Shown: one piece after another, positions 23,837 to 31,221 of the stretch
Position numbering within the stretch: position 1 is the stretch's first letter
Layout: each line of letters begins with the position of its first letter
Source of the DNA: an uncultured Oscillospiraceae bacterium
Lineage (GTDB): Bacteria > Bacillota > Clostridia > Oscillospirales > Oscillospiraceae
Direction of reading: 5' to 3'
Assembly (NCBI GenBank): GCA_900763675.1
Contig: CAAFLE010000101.1
Coordinates: 1 to 46,458, forward strand
Length of the DNA: 46,458 bases
Notes under the pieces: model-generated
Databases searched by the model: none
What the model was told of the DNA's origin: nothing
Seen by the model: only the letters and a program-made list of their open reading frames with translations
Position numbers and translations under genes: made by a program

Positions 23837-24895
23837 TCAGAAGCCGAGCTTTCGGAACGCTTCCTCGTAGGGGGCGGTGCAGATGCCGCGCTCGGTGATG
23901 ATGCCGGTGATAAGCGAATGGTCCGTCACGTCGAACGCGGGATTGTACACGCCGACGCCCTCCGGCGCCATGCGCTTTTTATACCACATCTCCGTGACTT
24001 CCTCCGCGCTGCGCTGCTCGATGGGAATCTCCGCGCCGGAGGCGAGCGACATATCAATTGTGGAGCTGGGGGCACAGACATAGAACGGAATGCCGTAGTG
24101 CCGCGCCAGAATCGCCACGGCGGACGTGCCGATCTTGTTTGCCGCGTCGCCGTTTCGCGCTACGCGGTCGCAGCCAACGAAAATTATGTTAACCTTTCCC
24201 GTCTGCATCAGGCTGGACGCGGCGTTATCGCAGAGAAGCGTTGTGTCGATACCAGCGGCGTGCATTTCCAGCGCCGTGAGCCGTGCGCCCTGCAAAAGCG
24301 GGCGCGTCTCGTCACAATAGACGCGAAGATCGTTCCAGCCGCGCTCCAGCGCGATGTACATCGGCGCGGTCGCCGTGCCGTATTTGGCAGTGGCAAGCGT
24401 GCCGGCGTTGCAGTGCGTCAGAATGCCGTCGCCATGGCGCAGCAGCGAAAAGCCCAGCTCGCCGATGGCGCGGCTGATAGCTACATCCTCGTCGCGGATG
24501 CGCTGCGCCTCGACAAAAAGCGTTTCGCGGATGTCCGGCACGCTCTGACCGGCGCTGCGTTCCGCCGCGGTCCACACGCGGTCGAGCGCCCAGAAGAGAT
24601 TCACCGCCGTCGGGCGGGCGGACGCGAGATAATCCTTTGTCTCCCGCAGCTTTGCGAGAAAGGCGTCCGTATCCGTCTCCTCGATCTGCGACGCCGCAAG
24701 CGCCAGCGCATACCCCGCGCACACGCCGATCGCCGGTGCGCCGCGCACGCGCAGCGAATAGATGGCTTCCCAAATATCCTCCATCTTCGAGAGACGGAGC
24801 GTTTTCACCTCGCCGGGCAGCAGCGTCTGGTCCAAAATTTCAAGACACGTCCGGTCCGGCGACAAGCGTACGGTATCGAGTTCGAGAGCGTTCAA
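23837..24895 (-). CDS. mtnA: S-methyl-5-thioribose-1-phosphate isomerase
   Basis: A 352-residue enzyme of the methionine salvage pathway, isomerising methylthioribose-1-phosphate to methylthioribulose-1-phosphate. The catalytic pair is present: C162 in THCNAG and D243 in VGCDRVARNGD. The RVRGAPAIG segment near residue 50 and the GTSAVAILA segment near 263 are typical. The start is TTG with GAGGGG upstream; the first in-frame ATG would lose the N-terminus. It begins 3 bases behind the stop of the CPBP protease gene. No other mtn gene is in the window, so it may serve partial salvage or an MTA/5'-deoxyadenosine shunt. Confidence 0.93.
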   Translation of the reverse strand: MNALELDTVRLSPDRTCLEILDQTLLPGEVKTLRLSKMEDIWEAIYSLRVRGAPAIGVCAGYALALAASQIEETDTDAFLAKLRETKDYLASARPTAVNLFWALDRVWTAAERSAGQSVPDIRETLFVEAQRIRDEDVAISRAIGELGFSLLRHGDGILTHCNAGTLATAKYGTATAPMYIALERGWNDLRVYCDETRPLLQGARLTALEMHAAGIDTTLLCDNAASSLMQTGKVNIIFVGCDRVARNGDAANKIGTSAVAILARHYGIPFYVCAPSSTIDMSLASGAEIPIEQRSAEEVTEMWYKKRMAPEGVGVYNPAFDVTDHSLITGIITERGICTAPYEEAFRKLGF

Positions 24896-24898
24896 GAT

Positions 24899-25654
24899 TC
24901 AATCCCCCTCGGCGTTTTCCTCCATTGTGACACACGCCTCGCCGCTTGTCAACGCCGGGCGCCGCAGAAGGTACGCCGCATACGCCGCGGCAATCACGAT
25001 GAGCGCCAAAGAGATAAAGCACTGCGTCCGGTAATCCGGTTCTCTGCCGAACACGCTCAGGGCGTTCAGCACGCCGTGCGTGAGAATGCAGGGAAAGATG
25101 CTTCCGGAGCGCAGGAACAGCACAACGAGCAGAAACCCGACCGCCACGGCGTACACGATCTGCAAAAGCGTCGGAACAAGCTCCGCGCCGTTGAGCAGAT
25201 TTACGATATGCCCCGCGCCGAACGTCAGCGAGGAGATGAGAACCGCGCTTTTTTTGCCGCTGCGGCAGAGAGCGCGGAAAAGAAACCCGCGAAAGAGCAG
25301 CTCTTCGAGAAATCCCACGCACAGCATCCGGAATACGAACAGCGCCGTAAGACCCGCGGGCAGCGTCATCGTGACGCCGCACCAGAGATTCACCGACGCG
25401 ATGACCGCCAGCGGCAGATACCAGAGATACCGCGCCGCGCCGAGCGCCGGGTGGCAAAGCCCGAACCGTTCGCGCAGACCGTTTTTTCCCAGCCACAGAA
25501 AGAGATACGCCGTCATCGCGGCGCAGAGCGCCGCCCCCGCCGCGTTTTTCGCAAGCGCGTCCGGGAGATTTTCCGCCGCGCTCAGCAGCACGACATAAAT
25601 GCCGATCCAGACGAGCGCAAAGGCGAGTTCATTTTTTTCATAGAGCTTCCGCAT
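24899..25654 (-). CDS. CPBP family intramembrane metalloprotease
   Basis: A 251-residue polytopic membrane protein with the glutamate/arginine motif EELLFRG near residue 120, GAGHIVN near 146 and HGVLNAL near 193: the three conserved motifs of CAAX-protease and bacteriocin-processing (Abi, CPBP) enzymes. I place the start at the ATG at 25654, with AAAGGAG 9 bases upstream; a TTG seven codons earlier would contain this site. The gene overlaps the end of the tetR gene and is probably regulated by it. Substrates of such proteases are unknown in most bacteria. Confidence 0.88.
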   Translation of the reverse strand: MRKLYEKNELAFALVWIGIYVVLLSAAENLPDALAKNAAGAALCAAMTAYLFLWLGKNGLRERFGLCHPALGAARYLWYLPLAVIASVNLWCGVTMTLPAGLTALFVFRMLCVGFLEELLFRGFLFRALCRSGKKSAVLISSLTFGAGHIVNLLNGAELVPTLLQIVYAVAVGFLLVVLFLRSGSIFPCILTHGVLNALSVFGREPDYRTQCFISLALIVIAAAYAAYLLRRPALTSGEACVTMEENAEGD

Positions 25655-26210
25655 GAAATTCTTCTCCTTTCGCAATCAGAAGGCGGAACACACGGTCGAG
25701 ATCGCTTTCGATCGCCGCGTCGTCCGCCGTCATAGCGTTATTGGCAAACATACTCGCATAGCCGTGGACGAGCAGGAACAATACGCGGAATGCCTCCCTC
25801 GCCTGCTCCGGCGAAATGTGCGCCGACGCCGCGATCGCTTCCAGCACCGGCGTAAGCTCCGGCGCGGCGATCAGCTCGTCGAGCGAGCGGCAGGCAAAGG
25901 CGTCCGACTGGAAAAGGAAGCGGAACAGATGCCGCTCCTCCCGTGCAAAGCGGATATACGCCATGCCGACGGCGTGCAGCGACGGCTCGGTTTGCTGCGT
26001 CAGATACCGTGTGTGATACTCGTCAGAAATTATGTAAACTTCTTTTTTCAGCTCTGCCACGGAATGGAAATGGTACATCACCGGCTGCGTGGAGCAGCCG
26101 ATACGCTTTGCCACGGCGCGGACGTTGAGCGCTTCCGCGCCCTCCTCCCGGACAAGCTCAAAGGCGGCGCGGAGAATTTCCTCGCGGCGGATGCGGACGC
26201 TCGGCGGCAT
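25638..26210 (-). CDS. TetR family transcriptional regulator
   Basis: A 190-residue regulator with a TetR N-terminal helix-turn-helix (about residues 9-55; the recognition helix is near STQPVMYHFHS) and an all-helical ligand domain. It is first in the operon tetR-CPBP protease-mtnA, and its 3' end overlaps the protease gene by 17 bases. A perfect palindrome overlaps the -10 of its promoter, so it should repress itself and the protease. The ligand is unknown. Confidence 0.9.
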   Translation of the reverse strand: MPPSVRIRREEILRAAFELVREEGAEALNVRAVAKRIGCSTQPVMYHFHSVAELKKEVYIISDEYHTRYLTQQTEPSLHAVGMAYIRFAREERHLFRFLFQSDAFACRSLDELIAAPELTPVLEAIAASAHISPEQAREAFRVLFLLVHGYASMFANNAMTADDAAIESDLDRVFRLLIAKGEEFHAEAL

Positions 26211-26239
26211 GATGCTTCCCCCCTACAACATTCGTTATG

Positions 26240-26276
26240 TAACAATTGTTATACTCGAAATGTTCCGGTTTGTCAA
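26240..26276 (-). promoter_or_regulatory. tetR promoter and palindromic operator
   Basis: On the minus strand TTGACA (26271-26276), 17 bases, TATAAC (26248-26253). The perfect palindrome TAACAATTGTTA (26240-26251) covers the -10, a typical TetR autoregulation site. Confidence 0.75.
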
Positions 26277-26309
26277 GAGAAAACCGGCGGCCGATTTCTC
26301 AGCCGCCGG
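26276..26309 (-). terminator. Terminator behind corA
   Basis: An 8-base-pair GC stem (26284-26291 and 26302-26309) with a 10-base loop, followed on the minus strand by TTTTCTCT. Its T-tract touches the -35 of the tetR promoter. Confidence 0.75.
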
Positions 26310-26313
26310 ACAG

Positions 26314-27231
26314 TTACCAGAATTTTTTCTTTTTGCACACCCAAAGCCCGATCGCCACAACGGCAACGCTGATCACGCCGACCATGAGATAGCCGTATTT
26401 CCAGTTCAGCTCCGGCATATTGGCAAAGTTCATGCCGTACCAGCCGGTGAGCAGCGTGAGCGGGAGAAAGATGGTCGTGACGATGGTGAGGATCTGCATA
26501 ACGCGGTTTTGCCGCAGGTCGATCTCCGCCTGCAGAGAGCTTTGGATCTGGCGGCAGTACTCGCAGAGAAGCTGCGCGTTCTCCCGCAGCCGCGTCACAC
26601 GCTCCTCAAAAAGGCGCAGCCGCGCCGTTTCTTCTGCGGAAAAGAAGCCGTTTTCGTTCTCGCACAGCTCGCACGCCACATCGTCGAGCTGGGAGTAATA
26701 GCGGAACAGCGCCATCGTCTCCTTGCGGAGAGCGCTCAGCGGCGCGGCGATCGAATCCGCCATATCCGAAAGCACCTGATCCTCCAGCGTTTCCGCCCGC
26801 TCCTCCAGCTCTTCGAGCCGGTGAAGGTCACGGGAAATAAGCTCTTCAAAGAAGTCGTAGAGAAAATTGCCGACGCTCCCGTGGGTCCAGCGCTTTTCAC
26901 GCTCGATACGGCGCAGCAGCGGCGAAAGGACCCCGCCGTTCTCCGTGAGGACAACGCGGGTTTGCGTAACGAGAAATCCGACTGCGGCACGCACGCCGTC
27001 CTTTCCCTGCCGCGGCAGCGCAAGCGTTCCGGAAAGACAGCCGGGGCGGACCTCGGCGCGGCAGGCACGGGCGGTGCGCACCGCCGGGGTATGCTCCAGC
27101 ACGGTTTCCAGACCCGGAAGCGCAGGACATTTTTCCAGTTCCTCCGGGGTGAGCAGCACAATCGCCGGTTCAGCAGCCGCCGGGGTATGCTCCGTATGGC
27201 GGAGCGTTTCCTCTATCCGATACCAGTTCAC
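26314..27231 (-). CDS. corA: CorA family magnesium/metal ion transporter
   Basis: A protein of about 305 residues with the CorA plan: a soluble cytosolic N-terminal domain, a long helix, and two C-terminal membrane helices with the signature YGMNFANMPEL between them (the GMN selectivity loop). It carries a basic KKKK tail. An ATG at 27246 opens the frame but has no ribosome binding site; GTG at 27231 has GGGAGA 7 bases upstream, so I prefer the GTG, though the ATG is possible. It lies behind prfB, separated by a hairpin. Mg2+ is the usual ion; Co2+ or Ni2+ are also carried by the family. Confidence 0.88.
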   Translation of the reverse strand: MNWYRIEETLRHTEHTPAAAEPAIVLLTPEELEKCPALPGLETVLEHTPAVRTARACRAEVRPGCLSGTLALPRQGKDGVRAAVGFLVTQTRVVLTENGGVLSPLLRRIEREKRWTHGSVGNFLYDFFEELISRDLHRLEELEERAETLEDQVLSDMADSIAAPLSALRKETMALFRYYSQLDDVACELCENENGFFSAEETARLRLFEERVTRLRENAQLLCEYCRQIQSSLQAEIDLRQNRVMQILTIVTTIFLPLTLLTGWYGMNFANMPELNWKYGYLMVGVISVAVVAIGLWVCKKKKFW

Positions 27232-27253
27232 TTCAAATTCTCCCATCGCGGAC

Positions 27254-27284
27254 GACCGCCCGCAGCTGTCTGCCGCGGGCGGTC
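27254..27284 (-). terminator. Hairpin between prfB and corA
   Basis: A perfect 10-base-pair GC stem (27254-27263 and 27275-27284) with an 11-base loop, just behind the prfB stop. There is no T-run on the minus strand, so it is either a weak terminator or an RNA-stability element in front of corA. Confidence 0.4.
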
Positions 27285-27292
27285 GGGACTTC

Positions 27293-28408
27293 TTATTTTT
27301 CCGCCTTCATGGCGAGGTAGGCGTTGATAAAGCCGTCGATGTCGCCGTCCATCACCGCCTGAATGTTGCTGTTTTCATAGCCGGTGCGCGTGTCCTTGGC
27401 AAGCGTGTACGGCATGAACACATACGAGCGGATCTGGCTGCCCCATTCGATTTTCTGCTGCACGCCCTTGATGTCCGAGATCTTTTCCAGATGTTCGCGT
27501 TCCTTGATCTCGGCGAGCTTGGCGCGGAGCATGGATTTACAGTTTTCGAGGTTCTGGAAGTGGCTGCGCTCGACCTGCGAGGAGACGACGATGCCCGTCG
27601 GCAAGTGCGTCAGACGGACGGCGGAGGAGGTTTTATTGACCTTCTGACCGCCCGCGCCGGAGGAACGGTACACGTCCATTTTGATCTCGTCGTCGCGCAG
27701 CTCGATCTCGCTGTTGTCCTCGGCGATTTCAGGCATGACCTCCACGGCGGCAAAGCTCGTGTGGCGGCGACCCGAAGCGTCGTACGGGGAGATGCGCACA
27801 AGACGGTGAACGCCGTTTTCGCTCTTGAGATAGCCGTAGGCGTTTTCGCCCTCGATCTTGATGGTGGCGGATTTGATGCCGGCTTCCTCGCCGTCCTGAT
27901 AGTCGAGCAGGGTGTACTTGTAGCCGTGGCGGTCCGTCCACATGGTGTACATACGGTAGAGCATCTGCGTCCAGTCCTGCGCCTCGGTGCCGCCCGCGCC
28001 GGCGTGGAACGTCAGGATGGCGTTGTTTGCGTCGTACTCGCCGGTAAGGAGTGTGGAAAGACGCATGGTCTCCAGCGCGTCGGCGAGCGATTCGTACTCC
28101 GTGCGCAGCTCGTCGAGCATGGACACGTCGTCCTCCTCGAGCGCCATTTCGCACATGGTTAAAAGATCGTCCCAGCTGGCGCGGAGCTTTTCGTATTTCT
28201 CGCACTTGGTCTGGAGCTGCTTGATGCGCTGCTGCACCTGCTGCGAGTGGGCAACGTTGTTCCAGAAGCCGTCCTGTGCGCTCTCCTCCTGCAGCTCGGC
28301 GATCTCGCGCTTGGCTTCCTCGAGATGGAGCGCGTCCTGCAGATCGTCCAGCGTAGGCTTCAGGGCGTTGAGCTTGCCTTTATACTCTTCAAATTCCAAC
28401 ATAGACAT
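27293..28408 (-). CDS. prfB: Peptide chain release factor 2
   Basis: The 371-residue factor ends translation at UGA and UAA. The GGQ tripeptide is at 253-255 in SSGAGGQKVNKTSSAV, and the ArfB-like C-terminal part follows. The codon-recognition tripeptide is usually SPF; here it reads SPY (207-209). The frame is open from the start, so the autoregulatory +1 frameshift near codon 25, present in many RF2 genes, is absent. AAGGA lies 9 bases ahead of the ATG. Confidence 0.95.
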   Translation of the reverse strand: MSMLEFEEYKGKLNALKPTLDDLQDALHLEEAKREIAELQEESAQDGFWNNVAHSQQVQQRIKQLQTKCEKYEKLRASWDDLLTMCEMALEEDDVSMLDELRTEYESLADALETMRLSTLLTGEYDANNAILTFHAGAGGTEAQDWTQMLYRMYTMWTDRHGYKYTLLDYQDGEEAGIKSATIKIEGENAYGYLKSENGVHRLVRISPYDASGRRHTSFAAVEVMPEIAEDNSEIELRDDEIKMDVYRSSGAGGQKVNKTSSAVRLTHLPTGIVVSSQVERSHFQNLENCKSMLRAKLAEIKEREHLEKISDIKGVQQKIEWGSQIRSYVFMPYTLAKDTRTGYENSNIQAVMDGDIDGFINAYLAMKAEK

Positions 28409-28440
28409 GGCTTTGTTTCCTTTTCACATTTTACCAAGAT

Positions 28441-28469
28441 ATTATATACAAAAAATACACAAATGTAAA
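28441..28469 (-). promoter_or_regulatory. prfB promoter
   Basis: On the minus strand TTTACA (28464-28469), 17 bases, TATAAT (28441-28446), about 30 bases before the prfB start. Confidence 0.75.
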
Positions 28470-28586
28470 GGCACGAAAAGTTGAACTTTTTCCTTTCTTT
28501 CCGCGGAGAATGTGGTATACTTGATACGAAATTATGTACCCGACCGGGTACGCTCCGCAAATTTAAAGACAGAAAGGTGATTTGAT

Positions 28587-29549
28587 TTGATTTCACACGG
28601 CAAAGAAGTCAAGGTGTTCTCCGGAAACGCCAATCCCGCTCTGGCAGAAAGCATCTGCAGCCACCTCTACAAGCCTCTCGGCAAGGCGGACATCAAGCGC
28701 TTCGCCGACGGCGAATGCTCCGTCTCCATTCTTGAACCCGTCCGCGGCGCGGACGTGTTCATCGTGCAGCCTACCTGCAAGCCTGTGAACGACAACCTCA
28801 TGGAGCTGCTCGTTATGATTGACGCGATGCACCGCGCCAGCGCGGGTCGTATCACCGCTGTCATTCCGTACTTCGGCTACGCCCGTCAGGACCGCAAGGC
28901 GAAGAGCCGCGACCCCATCTCCGCCAAGCTCGTTGCCAACCTCATCGAGGCCGCCGGCGCCGACCGCGTACTTACGATGGACCTTCACGCCAACCAGATC
29001 CAGGGCTTCTTTGACATCCCCGTGGACAATATGCGCGGCGCTCCTCTGTTCGCCGACTACTATCTGCAGAAGTTCGGCAAGGGCAACCCCGACGTGATGG
29101 TCGTCTCCCCCGACGTCGGCAGCGTCGCCCGCGCCCGCCAGTTTGCCATGAAGCTCGACATGAACCTTGCCATCGTCGATAAGCGCCGCGAGGTCGCCAA
29201 CAAGTCCGAGGTCATGAACATCATCGGCAACGTTGAGGGTAAGACCGTCATTCTGCTCGACGATATGGTCGATACCGCCGGGTCTCTCTGCGGCGCCGCC
29301 AAGGCGCTCATCGAGATCGGCGGCGCGAAGGAGATTTACGCCTGCGCCACGCACGGCGTTCTCTCCGCCCCGGCAATCGAGCGCATTGAGGAAAGCCCCA
29401 TCAAGGAGCTGAAGCTCTGCGACACGATCCCCTACCCTGTCGATCAGCCGCGGCTCGACAAGATCAACTATGTGTCTGTTGACCGTCTGTTCGCCGAGGC
29501 GATCCGCCGCATTTACGAGGAAGTTTCCATTTCTCCGCTGTTCGAGTAA
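28587..29549 (+). CDS. prs: Ribose-phosphate pyrophosphokinase
   Basis: The 320-residue enzyme makes PRPP from ribose-5-phosphate and ATP for nucleotide, His, Trp and NAD synthesis. Class I features are present: FADGECSV near residue 40, the ATP loop YFGYARQDRK near 97-106, TMDLHANQIQGFF near 131, and the PRPP loop VILLDDMVDTAGS near 216-228. No ATG fits; the start is TTG at 28587 with AGAAAGGTGA upstream. A -10 like TATACT lies about 70 bases upstream. pth follows after 9 bases; the ctc (L25) gene often found between them is absent. Confidence 0.95.
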   Translation: MISHGKEVKVFSGNANPALAESICSHLYKPLGKADIKRFADGECSVSILEPVRGADVFIVQPTCKPVNDNLMELLVMIDAMHRASAGRITAVIPYFGYARQDRKAKSRDPISAKLVANLIEAAGADRVLTMDLHANQIQGFFDIPVDNMRGAPLFADYYLQKFGKGNPDVMVVSPDVGSVARARQFAMKLDMNLAIVDKRREVANKSEVMNIIGNVEGKTVILLDDMVDTAGSLCGAAKALIEIGGAKEIYACATHGVLSAPAIERIEESPIKELKLCDTIPYPVDQPRLDKINYVSVDRLFAEAIRRIYEEVSISPLFE

Positions 29550-29558
29550 GGGATCTTT

Positions 29559-30152
29559 ATGCTGTTTCGTTCTTCTTCCGGCGGCGCAGAATGGATGATC
29601 GTCTTTCTCGGCAACGCCGGTCCGCGCTATACCGGCACGCGCCACAACGTTGGCTTTGCCGTCGGCGACATTCTTGCCAAGCGCTGCGGCGTTTCCATTA
29701 ACCGGCTGCGCTCCCGGGCGCTCACGGCGCGGACGTCCATCGGCGGACACGAGGTCCTGCTCGTGAAGCCGCAGACGTTTATGAATCTCTCCGGCGAGGC
29801 GGTGCGTCCGCTTTCAGATTATTTCAAAATCCCCCCGGAGCGCATTCTCGTCGTATCTGACGAGGTCGCGCTCATACCGGGGCGGCTGCGTCTGCGCTCC
29901 TCCGGCAGCGCCGGGGGGCATAACGGGCTGAAGAACATCATTCTCCATCTCGGCACCGAAAACTTTCCCCGGCTGCGTGTCGGCGTCGGCTCGCCGCCGC
30001 ACCGCGATTACGATATGGCGGACTGGGTAATGGGCGTTCCCCGCGGCGAGGATGCCGCGGCGCTGGAAAAAGCGGAGGAACGCGCCGCCGACGCCATTGA
30101 GTGCTGCGTGCAGCACGGCATCGACCGCGCCATGAATCAGTATAACGGATAA
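29559..30152 (+). CDS. pth: Peptidyl-tRNA hydrolase
   Basis: The 197-residue enzyme frees tRNA from peptidyl-tRNA dropped by ribosomes. The catalytic histidine is H29 in TGTRHNVGF, the substrate asparagines are in PQTFMNLSG and GGHNGLKNI, and the catalytic-site aspartate is in VVSDEVAL. The first motif reads LGNAGP where GLGNPG is usual. AAGGG before the ATG at 29559 supports this start, although an internal ATG at 29595 would fit the family's usual N-terminus more closely. It forms an operon with prs and ends at a bidirectional terminator. Confidence 0.93.
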   Translation: MLFRSSSGGAEWMIVFLGNAGPRYTGTRHNVGFAVGDILAKRCGVSINRLRSRALTARTSIGGHEVLLVKPQTFMNLSGEAVRPLSDYFKIPPERILVVSDEVALIPGRLRLRSSGSAGGHNGLKNIILHLGTENFPRLRVGVGSPPHRDYDMADWVMGVPRGEDAAALEKAEERAADAIECCVQHGIDRAMNQYNG

Positions 30153-30157
30153 AAAAC

Positions 30158-30196
30158 GTCTCCGAACCTTCAACGAGTTCGGAGACATTTTTTATT
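30158..30196. terminator. Bidirectional terminator between pth and the MOSC remnant
   Basis: A perfect 10-base-pair stem (30158-30167 and 30177-30186) flanked by an A-run on the left and a T-run on the right, so it serves both convergent units. Confidence 0.85.
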
Positions 30197-30416
30197 CGGA
30201 AACGCTCTTCGGCGCGGCGGACGGTTTTTCCGGAGCCGCTTCGATCTTGGCGAGATCGAGCAGACTCACCTGCCGGTGCCAGTTGCCGGCGTGGGCGTCG
30301 TCCTCAATTCCGTAGCCCGGCACGAGGCGGATCGAGGGAACCTCGGTTTTCTGCGTTCCCTTTTTCTCACTGGTGCATACGGCGATCACTTTTCCTTTGT
30401 TCAAGGCAGAATTCAC
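30192..30416 (-). pseudogene. Truncated MOSC-domain protein
   Basis: A frame of 74 codons. The first ~58 residues match the beginning of small clostridial MOSC proteins: KGKVIAVCTSEKKGTQK, then GYGIEDDAHAGNWHRQVSLL. MOSC proteins are normally 140 residues or more and use a later conserved cysteine for sulfur carriage. Here the sequence changes to a Pro/Ala/Ser-rich tail and stops at the terminator, so the second half including the cysteine is missing. The start is a GTG close to AAAGG, or a TTG four codons later. It follows tcdA by 33 bases. A remnant is the likeliest reading; a short functional form cannot be excluded. Confidence 0.55.
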
Positions 30417-30449
30417 ACCTTTATCCGTGCCAATCGGCAGTTTTTCCTT

Positions 30450-31157
30450 TTATTTTGTAAGCTCTGTTACGACGTACTGACAGAGCAGCAGCCCCGCCGA
30501 GGCGGGGACCCAAACGAGACTGCCCGGAACGCTGCGGCGTCCCGGCGGCGGCGTTTCGCCGGTGTCCGGTTCGGCGGCTTCCTCCGGCGAATATACGACC
30601 GGAAGATGCGCGATGCCGCGGCGGCGCAGCTCGCGCCGCACGACGCGGGCAAGCGGGCAGCCCTCGGTTTTGGAAAGGTCCGTCAGCCGGAGAAGCGAGG
30701 CGTCCTTTTTGTTCCCGGTGCCGAGCGCCGCAACGAGCCGGATGCCGCGCTCGGCGCAGCTCACCGCAAGATCGACCTTGCAGGATACGAGATCAATGCA
30801 GTCCACGATGAAGTCCGGGCGCAGATCAAGCAGCGTATCGCGGCTCTCCGGCGCATACCGGTACACCATGGGGACGATCGTGCTGTCGGGCGCGATGTCC
30901 CGCAGCCGCGCCGCCGCCGCTTCCGCCTTCGGCGCGTCAAGCGTGGAGGTAAGCGCGAAGAGCTGGCGGTTCACATTGCTCAAAGAGACGGTATCCTGAT
31001 CGAGCAGATACAGCGTTCCCACGCCGCTGCGGCAGAGCGCCTCGGCGCACCACGAGCCGACGCCGCCCAGCCCCAGCACCGCGACACGGCTCTCGGAGAG
31101 CGTTTTCATTGCCGCGTCGCCGAGAATGGCTTCGGCGCGGCGAAAGCGTTCGTTCAT
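30450..31157 (-). CDS. tcdA: tRNA threonylcarbamoyladenosine dehydratase (TcdA/CsdL, ThiF/MoeB-like)
   Basis: A 235-residue protein of the E1-like ThiF/MoeB fold. The ATP-binding glycine motif VAVLGLGGVGSW is near residue 25, and DQDTVSLSNVNRQLFA near 53 is typical of TcdA, which cyclises t6A37 in tRNA to ct6A. I prefer the ATG at 31157 with AAAGGA 6 bases upstream; the frame is open to 31235, inside the neighbouring gene. The helical C-terminal end (PGSLVWVPASAGLLLCQYVV) is typical of TcdA. A MoeB-like role is less likely because no thiamin or molybdopterin genes except a MOSC remnant are near. Confidence 0.87.
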   Translation of the reverse strand: MNERFRRAEAILGDAAMKTLSESRVAVLGLGGVGSWCAEALCRSGVGTLYLLDQDTVSLSNVNRQLFALTSTLDAPKAEAAAARLRDIAPDSTIVPMVYRYAPESRDTLLDLRPDFIVDCIDLVSCKVDLAVSCAERGIRLVAALGTGNKKDASLLRLTDLSKTEGCPLARVVRRELRRRGIAHLPVVYSPEEAAEPDTGETPPPGRRSVPGSLVWVPASAGLLLCQYVVTELTK

Positions 31158-31221
31158 ATCGGTTCCTTTCAGCAAAACGCGGCGGGATGTCTCCCGCCGC
31201 GTTGATGCATTTTCATGACTT

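Noticed and set aside
24896..24960. SAM or other riboswitch in front of mtnA
   Set aside because: mtnA starts 3 bases behind the upstream gene's stop, so no leader space exists.
28300..28408. Programmed +1 frameshift in prfB
   Set aside because: No TGA interrupts the early codons; the full RF2 frame is open from the ATG.
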